A DNA stretch of 64,000 nucleotides from [Leptolyngbya] sp. PCC 7376 (GCF_000316605.1 NC_019683.1:1224036-1288035); one strand, 5' to 3'; counted from the first letter of the stretch, positions 51,908 through 61,162 are shown. Notes: a model not told the origin generated them from the sequence alone. Numbers and translations: made by a program.

Positions 51908-51986
51908 GTACGGAAAACAGGTCTTGAAAGCTGCATGTTAGAATCGGACGCACAATTACTGTAAAAAAACGTAACGTTACTATCTT

Positions 51987-53057
51987 ATGAGTCGTCGTTT
52001 CTCCCGTTGGATATTTGGTTTCGGTTTGGCGATCGCCGCTCAGTTGGTTATACCGACGGCATTGCGGGCAAATCCAGAATTAGACGCTTTGTTACAGCAG
52101 GGAAATGAAGCTGTTCAAAATCAAAATTTTGCGATGGCGATCGAACGGTATGCAGATGCGGCGCAGTTAGAGACTGATAATGCCCGCATCTATTCAGGCT
52201 TAGGTTATGCTCATGCCCAGCTGGGGAATTTTCAAGAGGCGGCGATCGCCTACCAGCGGGCAGTGCAATTAGAAAATGATAACCCTCAGTTCTATCAAGC
52301 TCTGGGATTTAGTTTGGGCAATAGCGGCGACTACACCAATGCGATTAATGCCTATAGCCGTGCCGTTGAGCTGAAGCCAGATAATGTTGATTTCAATCTT
52401 GGTTTAGCGACTGTCTTCTTCCGGAGTGGCCGTTACGAACAAGCGTTGAGTGCTTACCAAAGAGTTTTACAGCTTAACCCTAATAACACCGATGCAACTC
52501 GCAATAGCATTGCCAGTTTACTGCAGTTACGTCGCAATCAAGACGCAGTAGCTCTCCTTGATAATGCGTTCCGCAAGCTTCCAACTGATGGTGATTTACG
52601 GGTACAAGCTGCGGTAACTTGGTTTGGTCTTGGTGATAAAGATAAGGCGATCGCCTTTCTCGATGAAGCGCGCCGTTTGTCCCCGAGAGACTTTAAAGTA
52701 CAGCTGAAAGTCGCCAGAATTTATGAAAATCAGCAAATTTATGTCGAGGCGATCCATGCTTTTCAGCGTGCAACGGAGCTGAATCCACAATCGACAGAAG
52801 CTTTAGAAGGACTTGGTTCTGCTGCGTTTAAAGATAACGATTATTTGATTGCGATTATTGCCTATCGACAATTAAGTGAACTGACGCCGAATGACCCGAA
52901 TGCTTATGAAAAACTTGGCTTATCCTTCCAAGGTCGTAACCGTTCTGCGGAAGCGATTGAGGCGCTAGAAACAGCGAAAAATCTCTATCGTCTGCAAAAT
53001 AATAAGCAGGGTGAACGCAAAATTGATGCTCTGATCGCGGCGATCACCGATAGCTAA
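51987..53057 (+). CDS. Secreted TPR protein
   Basis: The N-terminus is a signal peptide (MSRRFSRWIFGFGLAIAAQL, then VIPTALRA). At least eight TPRs follow over 320 residues, with GLGYAHAQLGNFQEAAIAYQ, ALGFSLGNSGDYTNAINAYS and GLATVFFRSGRYEQALSAYQ as clear units. The protein is thus a periplasmic TPR solenoid. Function unknown; such proteins often scaffold assembly of photosystems, pili or cell wall enzymes. It is 25 bases from the following aldo/keto reductase gene. Confidence 0.85.
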   Translation: MSRRFSRWIFGFGLAIAAQLVIPTALRANPELDALLQQGNEAVQNQNFAMAIERYADAAQLETDNARIYSGLGYAHAQLGNFQEAAIAYQRAVQLENDNPQFYQALGFSLGNSGDYTNAINAYSRAVELKPDNVDFNLGLATVFFRSGRYEQALSAYQRVLQLNPNNTDATRNSIASLLQLRRNQDAVALLDNAFRKLPTDGDLRVQAAVTWFGLGDKDKAIAFLDEARRLSPRDFKVQLKVARIYENQQIYVEAIHAFQRATELNPQSTEALEGLGSAAFKDNDYLIAIIAYRQLSELTPNDPNAYEKLGLSFQGRNRSAEAIEALETAKNLYRLQNNKQGERKIDALIAAITDS

Positions 53058-53081
53058 ACAACTTTCATCTCACTCGACAAA

Positions 53082-54203
53082 ATGCAATATCGACGGTTTG
53101 GGAAAACGAATTTAGACTTATCTGTGTTTTCCCTCGGAACAATGCGGGCGTTAGCAGATCAGGCAACGATGTCTGCAACGGTGCAACGTGCCCTTGAAGT
53201 TGGCATTAATCATTTTGAAACGGCACCCAGCTACGGTAATAGTGAAAAATTTCTGGGGCGATCGCTCTCTGAATTGGGTGTGTTGCGCGAGGAGATTTAT
53301 CTCACAACCAAGGTGTTACCAAAGGGAGATGTTGCTGATGTAGCCACGCAGATTAATCAGTCATTGCAATTGCTCCAGACCGATTATTTGGATGCCGTGG
53401 CGGTGCATGGGATTAATCTTGAACAACATTTGCAATGGGTGTTAGGGGATGGTTTCGATGCTTTAAAGGCGTTGCAGACAGCAGGAAAAATTCGTCATCT
53501 CGGTTTCTCAACCCATGGCCGTTTAGAACTAATTTTGCAAGCGATTAAGACTGAGCTGTTCGAGTTTATCAATCTTCATTACTACTATTTTTTTCAGCGA
53601 AATGCAGAGGCGATCGCCGCAGCTGCGGAGCAGGATATGGGAATTTTTATTATTTCGCCAGCGGATAAAGGCGGACAACTATATCGACCACCTGAAACCC
53701 TGAAAAATTTGTGCGAACCATTTGACCCTTTAAAGCTGGGCTATCGTTTTTTGCTGGCAGATCCCCGCATTACGACTCTCAGTTTTGGGGCTACACAACC
53801 AGAAGAGTTGAATAGTTTAGGGGGGATCGCCGATCAGACTTATCCTTTAACGAACGAAGAAAAAGCGAGTTTTGCACGATTAGAACAGCACAAAAAACAG
53901 ACCCTCCAAGCTGACTATTGTGCTCAGTGCTATAAATGTTTGCCTTGTCCTGAAGCGATTAATATCCCTGAAATTTTGCGGCTGAGAAATGTGGTGATCG
54001 CCTATGACATGAAAGATTATGGCGAATATCGTTATCAAATGCTCGAAAATGCGGGGCATTGGTTTCCCGGTAAAAAAGGCAATGCTTGTACTGAATGTGG
54101 CGATTGTTTGCCTCGTTGCCCTGAAAATTTGGCGATCCCCACCCTACTCAAAGATGCCCACCAACGACTGAATGGCAAACCCCGCCGCCGTCTCTGGGAA
54201 TAA
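53082..54203 (+). CDS. Aldo/keto reductase with C-terminal 4Fe-4S ferredoxin domain
   Basis: A 373-residue protein. The N-terminal AKR barrel is visible in MQYRRFGKTNLDLSVFSLGT, NHFETAPSYGNSEKFLGRSL and ISPADKGGQLY. The C-terminal third has Fe-S cysteine clusters (CAQCYKCLPCPEAINIPEIL and CTECGDCLPRCPENLAIPTL). This fusion is common in cyanobacteria and anaerobes. The substrate is not known; the clusters suggest ferredoxin-linked redox chemistry. Confidence 0.88.
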   Translation: MQYRRFGKTNLDLSVFSLGTMRALADQATMSATVQRALEVGINHFETAPSYGNSEKFLGRSLSELGVLREEIYLTTKVLPKGDVADVATQINQSLQLLQTDYLDAVAVHGINLEQHLQWVLGDGFDALKALQTAGKIRHLGFSTHGRLELILQAIKTELFEFINLHYYYFFQRNAEAIAAAAEQDMGIFIISPADKGGQLYRPPETLKNLCEPFDPLKLGYRFLLADPRITTLSFGATQPEELNSLGGIADQTYPLTNEEKASFARLEQHKKQTLQADYCAQCYKCLPCPEAINIPEILRLRNVVIAYDMKDYGEYRYQMLENAGHWFPGKKGNACTECGDCLPRCPENLAIPTLLKDAHQRLNGKPRRRLWE

Positions 54204-54259
54204 AGGTCTTTAGGATATAGGATAGTCAACAGTTTTTAATGGGTTATCTTTGCTGATTT

Positions 54260-55030
54260 ATGTGTCGCTTACTTGCTTATCTCGGTGAACCAACCCAGGG
54301 CGATCGCCTATTATTGGAGCCTGTTCATTCCCTAGAAGTGCAGAGTTATCAGCCTAAAGAAATGACCGCTGGTTTACTGAATGCAGATGGTTTTGGCCTC
54401 GGCTGGTACCATCCCACAAAAGATGATTTACCCTACACTTACAAAAGCTTATTACCGATTTGGAGTGATATTAATCTGCCTCAAATCAGTCGCTATTTAG
54501 AGTCGAATTGTGTCCTGGCTTATGTTCGTAGTGCGACTCCCGGTTTGCCCGTTGATTTAAGTAATTGCCAGCCGTTTGTTGCCGATAATTTGATGTTTAT
54601 TCATAACGGCTATATTAATAATTTCCGCAAAACACTTTATCGTCCAATTCGTTCACAATTAAACGATGATTTATATCAAAATATTCAAGGAACAACTGAT
54701 TCTGAACATCTCTTTGCGTTGATTTTAAATCACTATAAAGATTGTCTCAAGATAGCAATTCTTAAGGCTCTAGAAGAACTCACAAACTGGGCAAATACCT
54801 ATCAAACTCACTTCTCTGCCAACATTGTTTTAAGCGATGGCAAACAGCTTTTTGCAACCCGATATTCTCATAATGCCGCTGTCCCGACACTATATTTCTG
54901 CGAAGAACCAGAAGGCATAATCCTTGCCTCAGAGCCGCTAAACGATAAAGCTTGGCAGTCTTTTCCCGAACAAAGTTTAATTATCATCAATGAAAACCGT
55001 GACCGATATATTGAGGCGATCACCCACTAA
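54260..55030 (+). CDS. egtC: EgtC-like class II glutamine amidotransferase
   Basis: A 256-residue Ntn-hydrolase starting MCRLLAYLGEPTQGDRLLLE; Cys2 becomes the N-terminal nucleophile. Other motifs: GFGLGWYHPTKDDLPYTYKS, AYVRSATPG, NCQPFV and FIHNGYINNF. In ergothioneine biosynthesis EgtC removes the glutamate from gamma-glutamyl hercynylcysteine sulfoxide. The TAA stop overlaps the ATG of egtB by one base (TAATG), so the two are translated together. Confidence 0.88.
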   Translation: MCRLLAYLGEPTQGDRLLLEPVHSLEVQSYQPKEMTAGLLNADGFGLGWYHPTKDDLPYTYKSLLPIWSDINLPQISRYLESNCVLAYVRSATPGLPVDLSNCQPFVADNLMFIHNGYINNFRKTLYRPIRSQLNDDLYQNIQGTTDSEHLFALILNHYKDCLKIAILKALEELTNWANTYQTHFSANIVLSDGKQLFATRYSHNAAVPTLYFCEEPEGIILASEPLNDKAWQSFPEQSLIIINENRDRYIEAITH

Positions 55031-56253
55031 TGTCCGACCTGAGAACCGAGCTAAAACAAGCCTTTGAGCAATCTCGCCAACTTACCCTAGAGTTATTCCA
55101 AGACATCGATCCCCAAACTTTTTGTCAGCAAGCTCATCCCACTTTTAGCCCTATTGGCTGGCACCTGGGACATATCGCCTTTACCGAAGCCCTTTGGATT
55201 TTGGAGCATCTTGCTGGACAATCACCAATTTTTACAGAATATCGTCAACTCTTTGCTGCTGATGGCTTACCAAAGGAAAAACGCCAAGAATTGCCAGATT
55301 TCAAGGTTATTCAGGACTACCTAGTTGTTATTCGAGAAAAAGTTTTTGAGTATTTGGCGATCGCCCCTCTAGAGAAACAAGAGAGACTGTGGCGATGGCT
55401 ACTGCAACATGAAACCCAACATAATGAAACTATCGCCTTTGTGCTGGCTCTTCATAAGCTTAATGCTGCTCAACCAGTGTTTGCTGCAATTCAAGCTGAT
55501 ACACCACAGAGTTTTCAACCCAGTATGGTGGAAATTCCAGCCGGCAAATTTCGATGCGGATCAGATGATATTGTGGCGCAGGATAATGAGCGATCGCCCC
55601 ATTGGATAGATCTCGAAACCTATCAAATTGATCGCTATCCTGTGACTTGCGGTGAATTTCAAACCTTTATTAATTCTGGTGGCTACCAAACAAAAAAATA
55701 TTGGACGGCAGAAGGCTGGCAATGGCAAACCCAAGCCCAAGTGACCAAGCCACTCTACTGGTTGAATGCTGAAAAATATCGAGACTATCCTGTTTGTGGC
55801 GTGAACTATTACGAAGCTCAAGCCTATGCCAACTTTGTTGGTAAACGTTTACCTACCGAATATGAATGGGAAAAAGCTGCCGCGTGGCAACCTCACACCC
55901 AACAGACTCAACTCTATCCATGGGGCAATGATTGGCAAGCTGACTGTTGCAACCATAGCCTCAAGCAACGGGGTATTGTCTCTGTAAATTACTATTCAAA
56001 AAATCAAAGCTTTTATGGGTGTGATGACTGCATTGGAAACGTGTGGGAATGGACAGCCTCAGTTTTTCAACCCTATCCTGAATTTGTGGTTTATCCCTAT
56101 AAAGGGTATTCCGCCAACTATTTTGATAATGAACACTTTGTGCTGCGAGGTGGCAGCTGGGTAACCCGACGATGGGGAATCCGCAATACCTTTCGCAATT
56201 GGTATCACCCTTGGACGAGAGAAATCTTTGCTGGTTTCCGTTGTGTGTGCTAA
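55030..56253 (+). CDS. egtB: EgtB-like hercynine oxygenase (iron sulfoxide synthase)
   Basis: The 407-residue protein has an N-terminal DinB-like domain and a C-terminal formylglycine-generating-enzyme-like domain. Candidate iron ligands are His45/His48 (GWHLGHIAF) and His127/His131 (QHETQHNET). The C-terminal part shows GGYQTKKYWTAEGWQW, RLPTEYEWEKAAAW, GNVWEWTASVF and LRGGSWVTR. EgtB joins hercynine and a cysteine donor through a sulfoxide. Coupled to egtC. The methyltransferase egtD is not next to it in this window. Ergothioneine rather than ovothiol is the simplest assignment because of egtC. Confidence 0.88.
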   Translation: MSDLRTELKQAFEQSRQLTLELFQDIDPQTFCQQAHPTFSPIGWHLGHIAFTEALWILEHLAGQSPIFTEYRQLFAADGLPKEKRQELPDFKVIQDYLVVIREKVFEYLAIAPLEKQERLWRWLLQHETQHNETIAFVLALHKLNAAQPVFAAIQADTPQSFQPSMVEIPAGKFRCGSDDIVAQDNERSPHWIDLETYQIDRYPVTCGEFQTFINSGGYQTKKYWTAEGWQWQTQAQVTKPLYWLNAEKYRDYPVCGVNYYEAQAYANFVGKRLPTEYEWEKAAAWQPHTQQTQLYPWGNDWQADCCNHSLKQRGIVSVNYYSKNQSFYGCDDCIGNVWEWTASVFQPYPEFVVYPYKGYSANYFDNEHFVLRGGSWVTRRWGIRNTFRNWYHPWTREIFAGFRCVC

Positions 56254-56297
56254 CTGAGTTGAGTAAGGTTGCAACTCTATATCAGTGATAGTCGGCT

Positions 56298-56468
56298 TTA
56301 AATCTTATCCCGACGGCCACAGCCACGAATATTGATGCAAGTATCACCCTCTTTGGTCGATAGGCTTGCTTCTATTTGTTCTCCTATGCCCATGCTATTC
56401 GCCCTCGCAATTCCGGGCGCAACACATAAACCGAATAACAAACTGCTAATAAGAAGAAAATATTTCAC
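56298..56468 (-). CDS. PatX-like secreted peptide ending RGCGR-RDKI (56 aa, GTG start)
   Basis: Starts GTG, with AGAGG five bases upstream. MKYFLLISSLLFGLCVAPG-IARA is a signal peptide (cleavage about residue 23), then NSMGIGEQIEASLSTKEGDT and the end CINIRGCGRRDKI. RGCGR at residues 48-52 differs at one position from RGSGR, the HetR-binding pentapeptide of PatS/HetN/PatX, and the RRD run after it is like PatX C-termini. Cys44 and Cys50 are six apart and could form a disulphide. It lies 108 bases downstream of a second peptide gene and on the strand opposite hetR. PatX-like function is inferred from motif and position. Confidence 0.72.
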   Translation of the reverse strand: MKYFLLISSLLFGLCVAPGIARANSMGIGEQIEASLSTKEGDTCINIRGCGRRDKI

Positions 56469-56575
56469 CGTAACCTCTCAAGAGTGACTAAATATGGCGA
56501 TAAATTGACCCTGGTTAAGTTGATACTTTTTTGACTGATGCTAGGTATTGACATTGTTCTACATGCCATAAAGCT

Positions 56576-56791
56576 CTAGCTAAAGGAATGACGTTCTAAA
56601 ACACTAGAAGTTGCACTAGGTTCAATTCTGCCGCTACCTCTTTCTGCAATTTCTACTGAGTTTGAGTCGCTTAGAAAAAGATTGCTCTCGATAGATTTAG
56701 AGTCAGAAACTTGTGCTGATTCTCCGAATAAACTTAGGGTAGAAAAAAGACTGATTGAAAAGAGCATTACCATTGTATTTTTCGTAGTCAT
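56576..56791 (-). CDS. PatX-like secreted peptide with ERGSGR (71 aa)
   Basis: MTTKNTMVMLFSISLFSTLS-LFGESA is an N-terminal hydrophobic signal segment, followed by a Ser/Asp-rich part (DSKSIESNLFLSDSNS) and then VEIAERGSGRIEPSATSSVL-ERHSFS. Residues 50-55 are ERGSGR, the exact PatS-6 hexapeptide that binds HetR. Unlike PatS, the motif is internal and is followed by 16 residues, so cleavage after Arg55 would be needed to give a free RGSGR end. The gene is divergent from hetR, 327 bases away. No RR follows the motif, unlike its neighbour. Confidence 0.75.
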   Translation of the reverse strand: MTTKNTMVMLFSISLFSTLSLFGESAQVSDSKSIESNLFLSDSNSVEIAERGSGRIEPSATSSVLERHSFS

Positions 56792-57118
56792 AGCAGATTG
56801 CCCTAATGGACTTTAAACGGTACAGTTCTTTTTACTGAAAGGAGGGTGTATCTCCGGAATTTCTAGAATCTTTTTCTTGAAGGAATTTTGTGATCGCCAA
56901 ATCTCGACGACTCCCTGAAAAGTTGCCTACAATAGAGGGAGAGACCTGAGATAATTTGCAATTTAGTTAGGGTTCGTTGCTTCTAAAGCTGTATCATTCA
57001 TGCAGTGACAAGGTTGTCGCACACCTTGTACACAAGAGACTCCGGTATGATGCAATAGCTTGCATTACTTTTCTTTCCTGCTCAGCCACATTTATTTTTT
57101 AACTGTTGATCTATCGAC
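56792..57118. promoter_or_regulatory. Divergent regulatory region between the PatX-like genes and hetR, with interrupted palindrome
   Basis: The 327-base region has no ORF. At 57008-57029 ACAAGGT and ACCTTGT form a 7-bp inverted repeat with an 8-base centre, a size usual for a dimeric regulator; HetR or another factor could bind here. A possible -10 (TACAAT, 56928-56933) points towards hetR, without a good -35. Sequence GGAGGGTGTATCTCC at about 56842 is a smaller dyad. Confidence 0.5.
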
Positions 57119-58024
57119 ATGGTGATGAAGACTGAATTGGATTTACTTAAAGATTTAAATCCGAGTGCCCTCGATGAAATTTTGTTGTATTTAGCGTTTT
57201 GTGTGTTGCGAGGGACAGGATATCGCCACGGAGCCTTCCTCGATGCAGCAGCGACAGCGGCAAAATGTGCTGTCTATACGACTTATCAGGAGCAAGATGG
57301 CAATCTTCGGATGACAGGCCATCTGCACCATATTGAGCCAAAGCGAGTCAAGGTTATCGTTCGAGAAATTGAGTCTGCCCTGCGAGAAGGTCAGCTACTC
57401 AAAATGTTGGGGTCACAGGAACCGTCATATTTAATTGAGTTACCTTATGTTTGGTTGGAGCATTATCCATTGAAGGCTGGGAAATCCCCCATGTCTGGTA
57501 ATCAGCTGTCTCCTGAACATCGTGACTATTTTGAGCAGCGCCTCCCTCAGGATTTGCCTCAAGCTCAGGTTATTAGTTCGTTGCAATTTTCGGATTTGAT
57601 CGAGTTTTTGCACCAACGGTCTCAAGAGAAATTTCCTAGCGATCGCCGGATGCCTTTGAGTGAGGCTTTGGCTGAACATATTAAACGCCGCCTACTCCAT
57701 GCTGAGACGGTAATGCGTCTCGATAATCCTTGGGGCATGCCCTATTACGTTCTGCTGCGTACGACCTATGAGCCAGAGGGTGAAGCGGAGCGTCTATATA
57801 CAATGGTGGAAGATACGGCGCGGTATTTCCGATTGATGCGGGAGTGGTCGGAAAAGAAACCGAACGTGATGCGTATTTTCGAGTCGTTGGATATTCCTGA
57901 CGAAGATCTCCCAGCTGCGCAAGCAGAACTGGATGAGATGATGCGAGCTTGGGCGGATAAATATCATAAGCGCGGTGAACAAACGATGGCCGTACAGATG
58001 GTATTCGGTCAAAAGGATGGTTAG
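57119..58024 (+). CDS. hetR: HetR, master regulator of filament/cell differentiation
   Basis: The 301-residue protein is full length, and its family motifs are visible throughout: HGAFLDAAATAAKCAVYTTY and LRMTGHLHHIEPKRVKVIVR in the N-terminal HTH part, GSQEPSYLIELPYVWLEHYP, LSEALAEHIKRRLLHAETVM and PWGMPYYVLLRTTYEP in the flap, MVEDTARYFRLMREWSEKKP and MRAWADKYHKRGEQTMAVQM in the C-terminal hood. HetR is a dimeric DNA-binding protein that starts heterocyst differentiation in Anabaena and is inhibited by PatS/PatX RGSGR peptides at the hood. In non-heterocystous filaments its role is less clear. Start at 57119 or 57125; no strong ribosome-binding site is seen. Confidence 0.95.
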   Translation: MVMKTELDLLKDLNPSALDEILLYLAFCVLRGTGYRHGAFLDAAATAAKCAVYTTYQEQDGNLRMTGHLHHIEPKRVKVIVREIESALREGQLLKMLGSQEPSYLIELPYVWLEHYPLKAGKSPMSGNQLSPEHRDYFEQRLPQDLPQAQVISSLQFSDLIEFLHQRSQEKFPSDRRMPLSEALAEHIKRRLLHAETVMRLDNPWGMPYYVLLRTTYEPEGEAERLYTMVEDTARYFRLMREWSEKKPNVMRIFESLDIPDEDLPAAQAELDEMMRAWADKYHKRGEQTMAVQMVFGQKDG

Positions 58025-58156
58025 CGAAATTTCGTCAGTTTAATTGAGATTGTTGAGTCTCCGCGAATCATCTCGATTTGTTAGTGTTTTTCATGGTTTG
58101 AATTTTCCTCACCTAAAATACATTGAGGATGCATTGAATTTTTGGAAGAAATCGCT

Positions 58157-59104
58157 ATGTCTCAGAACTCTCAAGCTGTCTCAAAAGAGTTTCCCTTTCA
58201 GGCAGATGCTAATACATTTAGTATTGCAAACGCTTATTCTCTAGCCCAAGTTTCGAGTCTTGCATACAAACATTTTGAAGATAATGATCAAGGCAACAAA
58301 GATAGAACTTTTTTTATTGAACAAGTAAAAGCTTGGGGCTTTTCAGAATATTATTTTTATGATTGTCACAATATTGATGATGATGCCCAAGGTCTAATTT
58401 TGGCTGATGACGAGAAGATTATCATTGCATTTCGTGGTACTGAGGTCTCGGCAATGCAGGATGTCCTCACTGATTTAGATTTAAAGCAGGTGCGTCAATT
58501 TGGTGGTCGGGTTCATCGTGGTTTCTGTACAACTTTTCGCTCATTGTGGAGTTCTGAGTTGCGGATCTGGGAAGGAGCTGAAGAACTAGTTCATAAGCCT
58601 GGCATGAAAGGAACCCTAGAGAAGTTGCTCAACCTCAAGAAACGTCCGTTATTTGTGACTGGTCATAGTCTTGGGGCTGCCATGGCGGTGCTTTGTTCTG
58701 TGGCTTGCGGGGAAGATTTACAGGTATTCCAACCGATGATTAGTCTTTATGATTATGGTCAACCTCGAGTCGGAGATGAATCATTTAATGAAACCTTGCA
58801 TAAGTACGTCAAATTAATATTCCGTGTGGTGAACAATAACGATATCGTGGCCAGAATTCCCGTTGATATCAGTCAAAATTCGTCGGTGATTGATTATAAG
58901 CACACTGGCAAATTAATTTATTTGGACACTGATCAAAAAGTCCATCTTGAAGATCTGGGTTGGTGGCAACAGAAGAAGGATATGCTCAAAGGTAGATTAG
59001 AAGATCTCGGTAATTTGGGTACTGATGGTATCAAAGATCATAATCTTGGGGATTATATTTCTATTCTGAAAGGTGCGTTTGATAATCCACAAAATATTGT
59101 TTAG
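58157..59104 (+). CDS. Class 3 lipase family protein
   Basis: The 315-residue product starts at ATG 58157 (MSQNSQAVSKEFPFQADANT), with GGAAGA upstream. The alpha/beta hydrolase core has VTGHSLGAAMAVLCSVA (nucleophile serine in GHSLG), the IIIAFRGTEVSAMQDVLTDL oxyanion segment and YDYGQPRVGDESF. It is similar to cyanobacterial and fungal-type triacylglycerol lipases. No signal peptide, so cytosolic or membrane-associated. Separated from hetR by 132 bases; no link to it is implied. Confidence 0.86.
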   Translation: MSQNSQAVSKEFPFQADANTFSIANAYSLAQVSSLAYKHFEDNDQGNKDRTFFIEQVKAWGFSEYYFYDCHNIDDDAQGLILADDEKIIIAFRGTEVSAMQDVLTDLDLKQVRQFGGRVHRGFCTTFRSLWSSELRIWEGAEELVHKPGMKGTLEKLLNLKKRPLFVTGHSLGAAMAVLCSVACGEDLQVFQPMISLYDYGQPRVGDESFNETLHKYVKLIFRVVNNNDIVARIPVDISQNSSVIDYKHTGKLIYLDTDQKVHLEDLGWWQQKKDMLKGRLEDLGNLGTDGIKDHNLGDYISILKGAFDNPQNIV

Positions 59105-59170
59105 TTATTGGTTTAGTAAATGGAAAATGTTTGAGGCGATCGCCACACCTCAAAATTTAAGTTGAGAAAT

Positions 59171-59203
59171 AAAAAAGACCCTTCATATATGGAGGGTCTT
59201 TTC
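59171..59203. terminator. Terminator between the lipase and aspS genes
   Basis: GACCCTTC pairs with GGAGGGTC around ATATAT, with A-run before and T-run after. Shape suits transcription from either side of these convergent genes. Confidence 0.85.
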
Positions 59204-59290
59204 GTATCACCAATTCATCATTTGAGTGATTGGATGATCCCCAATTATGTTTATTGAGGCGATCGCCACTCATTTTGTTCCTAGAGCTTA

Positions 59291-61084
59291 TTAGTCTTCA
59301 TCGTCAGGAACGGTTGAAGCGACATAAAGTTCTTTGAGCTGTTTGTCGTCGACGCTGGCAGGTGCTTCAGTCAGTAGACAACTAGCTTGCTGGGTTTTGG
59401 GGAAGGCAATTACATCTCGGATTGACTCTTCCTGAGCCATCAACATCACAAGGCGATCTAAACCGTAAGCGATACCACCATGAGGTGGAGTGCCATATTC
59501 AAATGCTTCAAGCAAGAAGCCAAATTTTTCCTTTGCTTCTTCATCCGAAAGACCGATGGTTGCAAAGACTTTTTCTTGGACATCTCTCTGATAAATCCGG
59601 AGACTACCGCCACCTACTTCAATGCCATTGAGCACAATGTCATAAGCTAAGGCGCGGGCAGTGGACAAGTCGTCTAGATCTTCAGGATTGGGTGCAGTGA
59701 ACGGGTGGTGCAATGCTTCGAGGCGTTTCTCGTCAGCATTGTATTCAAACATTGGGAATTCGGTTACCCAAACAAAATTGAGCTGATCTTGATCAATCAA
59801 TCCCATTTCTGCACCTACAAGTTGACGAACACGATCCAGAGATTTGTTTACGGTATCGGTGTCACCTGCACCAAAGAGTAATAATGTGCCGGGTTCTGCA
59901 CCTGTGCGTTTGAGCAGTTCTGTTTTCTGTTCATCGCTGAGGTTGTCTTTGATTGCGCCGATGGTATCAATCTCGCCATCTTCACGAACCCGGATAAATG
60001 CAAGACCCTTTGCACCCATTTCGCAAGCTGCATTGAAGAGGTCACCTTTGGGTTTAATGCGCACATTGGAAATTGCATCGTTACCACCGGGAATTGGGAG
60101 AACTTTTACTTGGCCACCATTTTTCACTGCGCCGGAAAATACTTTAAAACCCATATCCTTGACGATGTCGGATACGTTTACAAGTTCTAATCCAAAACGG
60201 GTATCGGGGCGATCACAGCCATATTTTTCCATCGACTCAGCGTAAGTAATCTGAGGGAAGGGACGAGGAAGATCGATGCCTTTTGCGGCTTTAAAAATGG
60301 CACAGATGAGACGCTCATTGAGATCGAGAATTTCGTCGAGGGACATGAAGCTCATCTCCATATCCAACTGCGTAAATTCCGGTTGGCGATCTGCTCGTAA
60401 GTCCTCATCACGGAAACAACGAGCAATCTGGTAGTAGCGATCGCACCCAGAGACCATGAGTAACTGCTTAAAGAGTTGAGGAGATTGGGGGAGAGCGTAC
60501 CAATCACCAGCATTCACGCGAGAAGGCACGAGATAATCACGCGCACCCTCGGGAGTAGAACGAGTCAGAATGGGGGTTTCTACTTCCATGAAGTTCTCTG
60601 CGTCTTCGAGGAAGCGACGCATTGCTTTGGTTACTGTGTGGCGGAGTTGCAAATTTTTCGCCATCGCTTCCCGACGTAAATCGAGATAACGGTACTTCAA
60701 TCGCAAATCTTCTTTTACTTGGTCGCCGTCAGCGCTTGCAGAAACCAAAATGGGTAACTGCTTATTAACGCTATTTAGAATCTCAATGGAGTCTGCATAA
60801 ATCTCGACTTCACCTGTGGGGAGCTTGGGGTTGATCGCGCCATCTTTCCGAGGGCTAACTTTACCAACAATCTTGACGACGTACTCACTACGGCTCGCAT
60901 CAGCATTATTGTAGGAATCAGGAGTGCGCTCCGGGTCGCTCACAATTTGCACAATTCCATTGCGATCGCGCAAATCAATAAAAATCACACCACCATGATC
61001 ACGGCGGCGATCGACCCAACCACAAAGGGTTACGGTCTGGTCAATATGCTCGGAACGCAGTTCCCCACAATAATGAGTACGCAT
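59291..61084 (-). CDS. aspS: Aspartyl-tRNA synthetase
   Basis: A 597-residue class IIb synthetase. The N-terminal OB-fold anticodon-binding domain has [20 protein letters not shown]. Class II motif 2 region is [20 protein letters not shown] and motif 3 is [14 protein letters not shown]. The bacterial GAD insertion lies between. Length is typical. It charges tRNA-Asp; whether it also charges tRNA-Asn cannot be judged here. Start [16 protein letters not shown]. Confidence 0.96.
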   Translation of the reverse strand: MRTHYCGELRSEHIDQTVTLCGWVDRRRDHGGVIFIDLRDRNGIVQIVSDPERTPDSYNNADASRSEYVVKIVGKVSPRKDGAINPKLPTGEVEIYADSIEILNSVNKQLPILVSASADGDQVKEDLRLKYRYLDLRREAMAKNLQLRHTVTKAMRRFLEDAENFMEVETPILTRSTPEGARDYLVPSRVNAGDWYALPQSPQLFKQLLMVSGCDRYYQIARCFRDEDLRADRQPEFTQLDMEMSFMSLDEILDLNERLICAIFKAAKGIDLPRPFPQITYAESMEKYGCDRPDTRFGLELVNVSDIVKDMGFKVFSGAVKNGGQVKVLPIPGGNDAISNVRIKPKGDLFNAACEMGAKGLAFIRVREDGEIDTIGAIKDNLSDEQKTELLKRTGAEPGTLLLFGAGDTDTVNKSLDRVRQLVGAEMGLIDQDQLNFVWVTEFPMFEYNADEKRLEALHHPFTAPNPEDLDDLSTARALAYDIVLNGIEVGGGSLRIYQRDVQEKVFATIGLSDEEAKEKFGFLLEAFEYGTPPHGGIAYGLDRLVMLMAQEESIRDVIAFPKTQQASCLLTEAPASVDDKQLKELYVASTVPDDED

Positions 61085-61110
61085 AGGTTTAAATATATAT
61101 AGTTAAGGCA

Positions 61111-61162
61111 TAGAACTTTAAAGCGACTCTAAGCCTACCAAAGATCAAGAGTCTTGCCCATA
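61111..61162. repeat. Left copy of a 52-base imperfect direct repeat flanking the ATPase-TOPRIM cassette
   Basis: TAGAACTTTAAAGCGACTC... here matches TAGAATGTGAAAGCGACTC... at 63753-63804 with 38 identities in 52 aligned bases. It lies between aspS and the ATPase gene. Confidence 0.4.
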
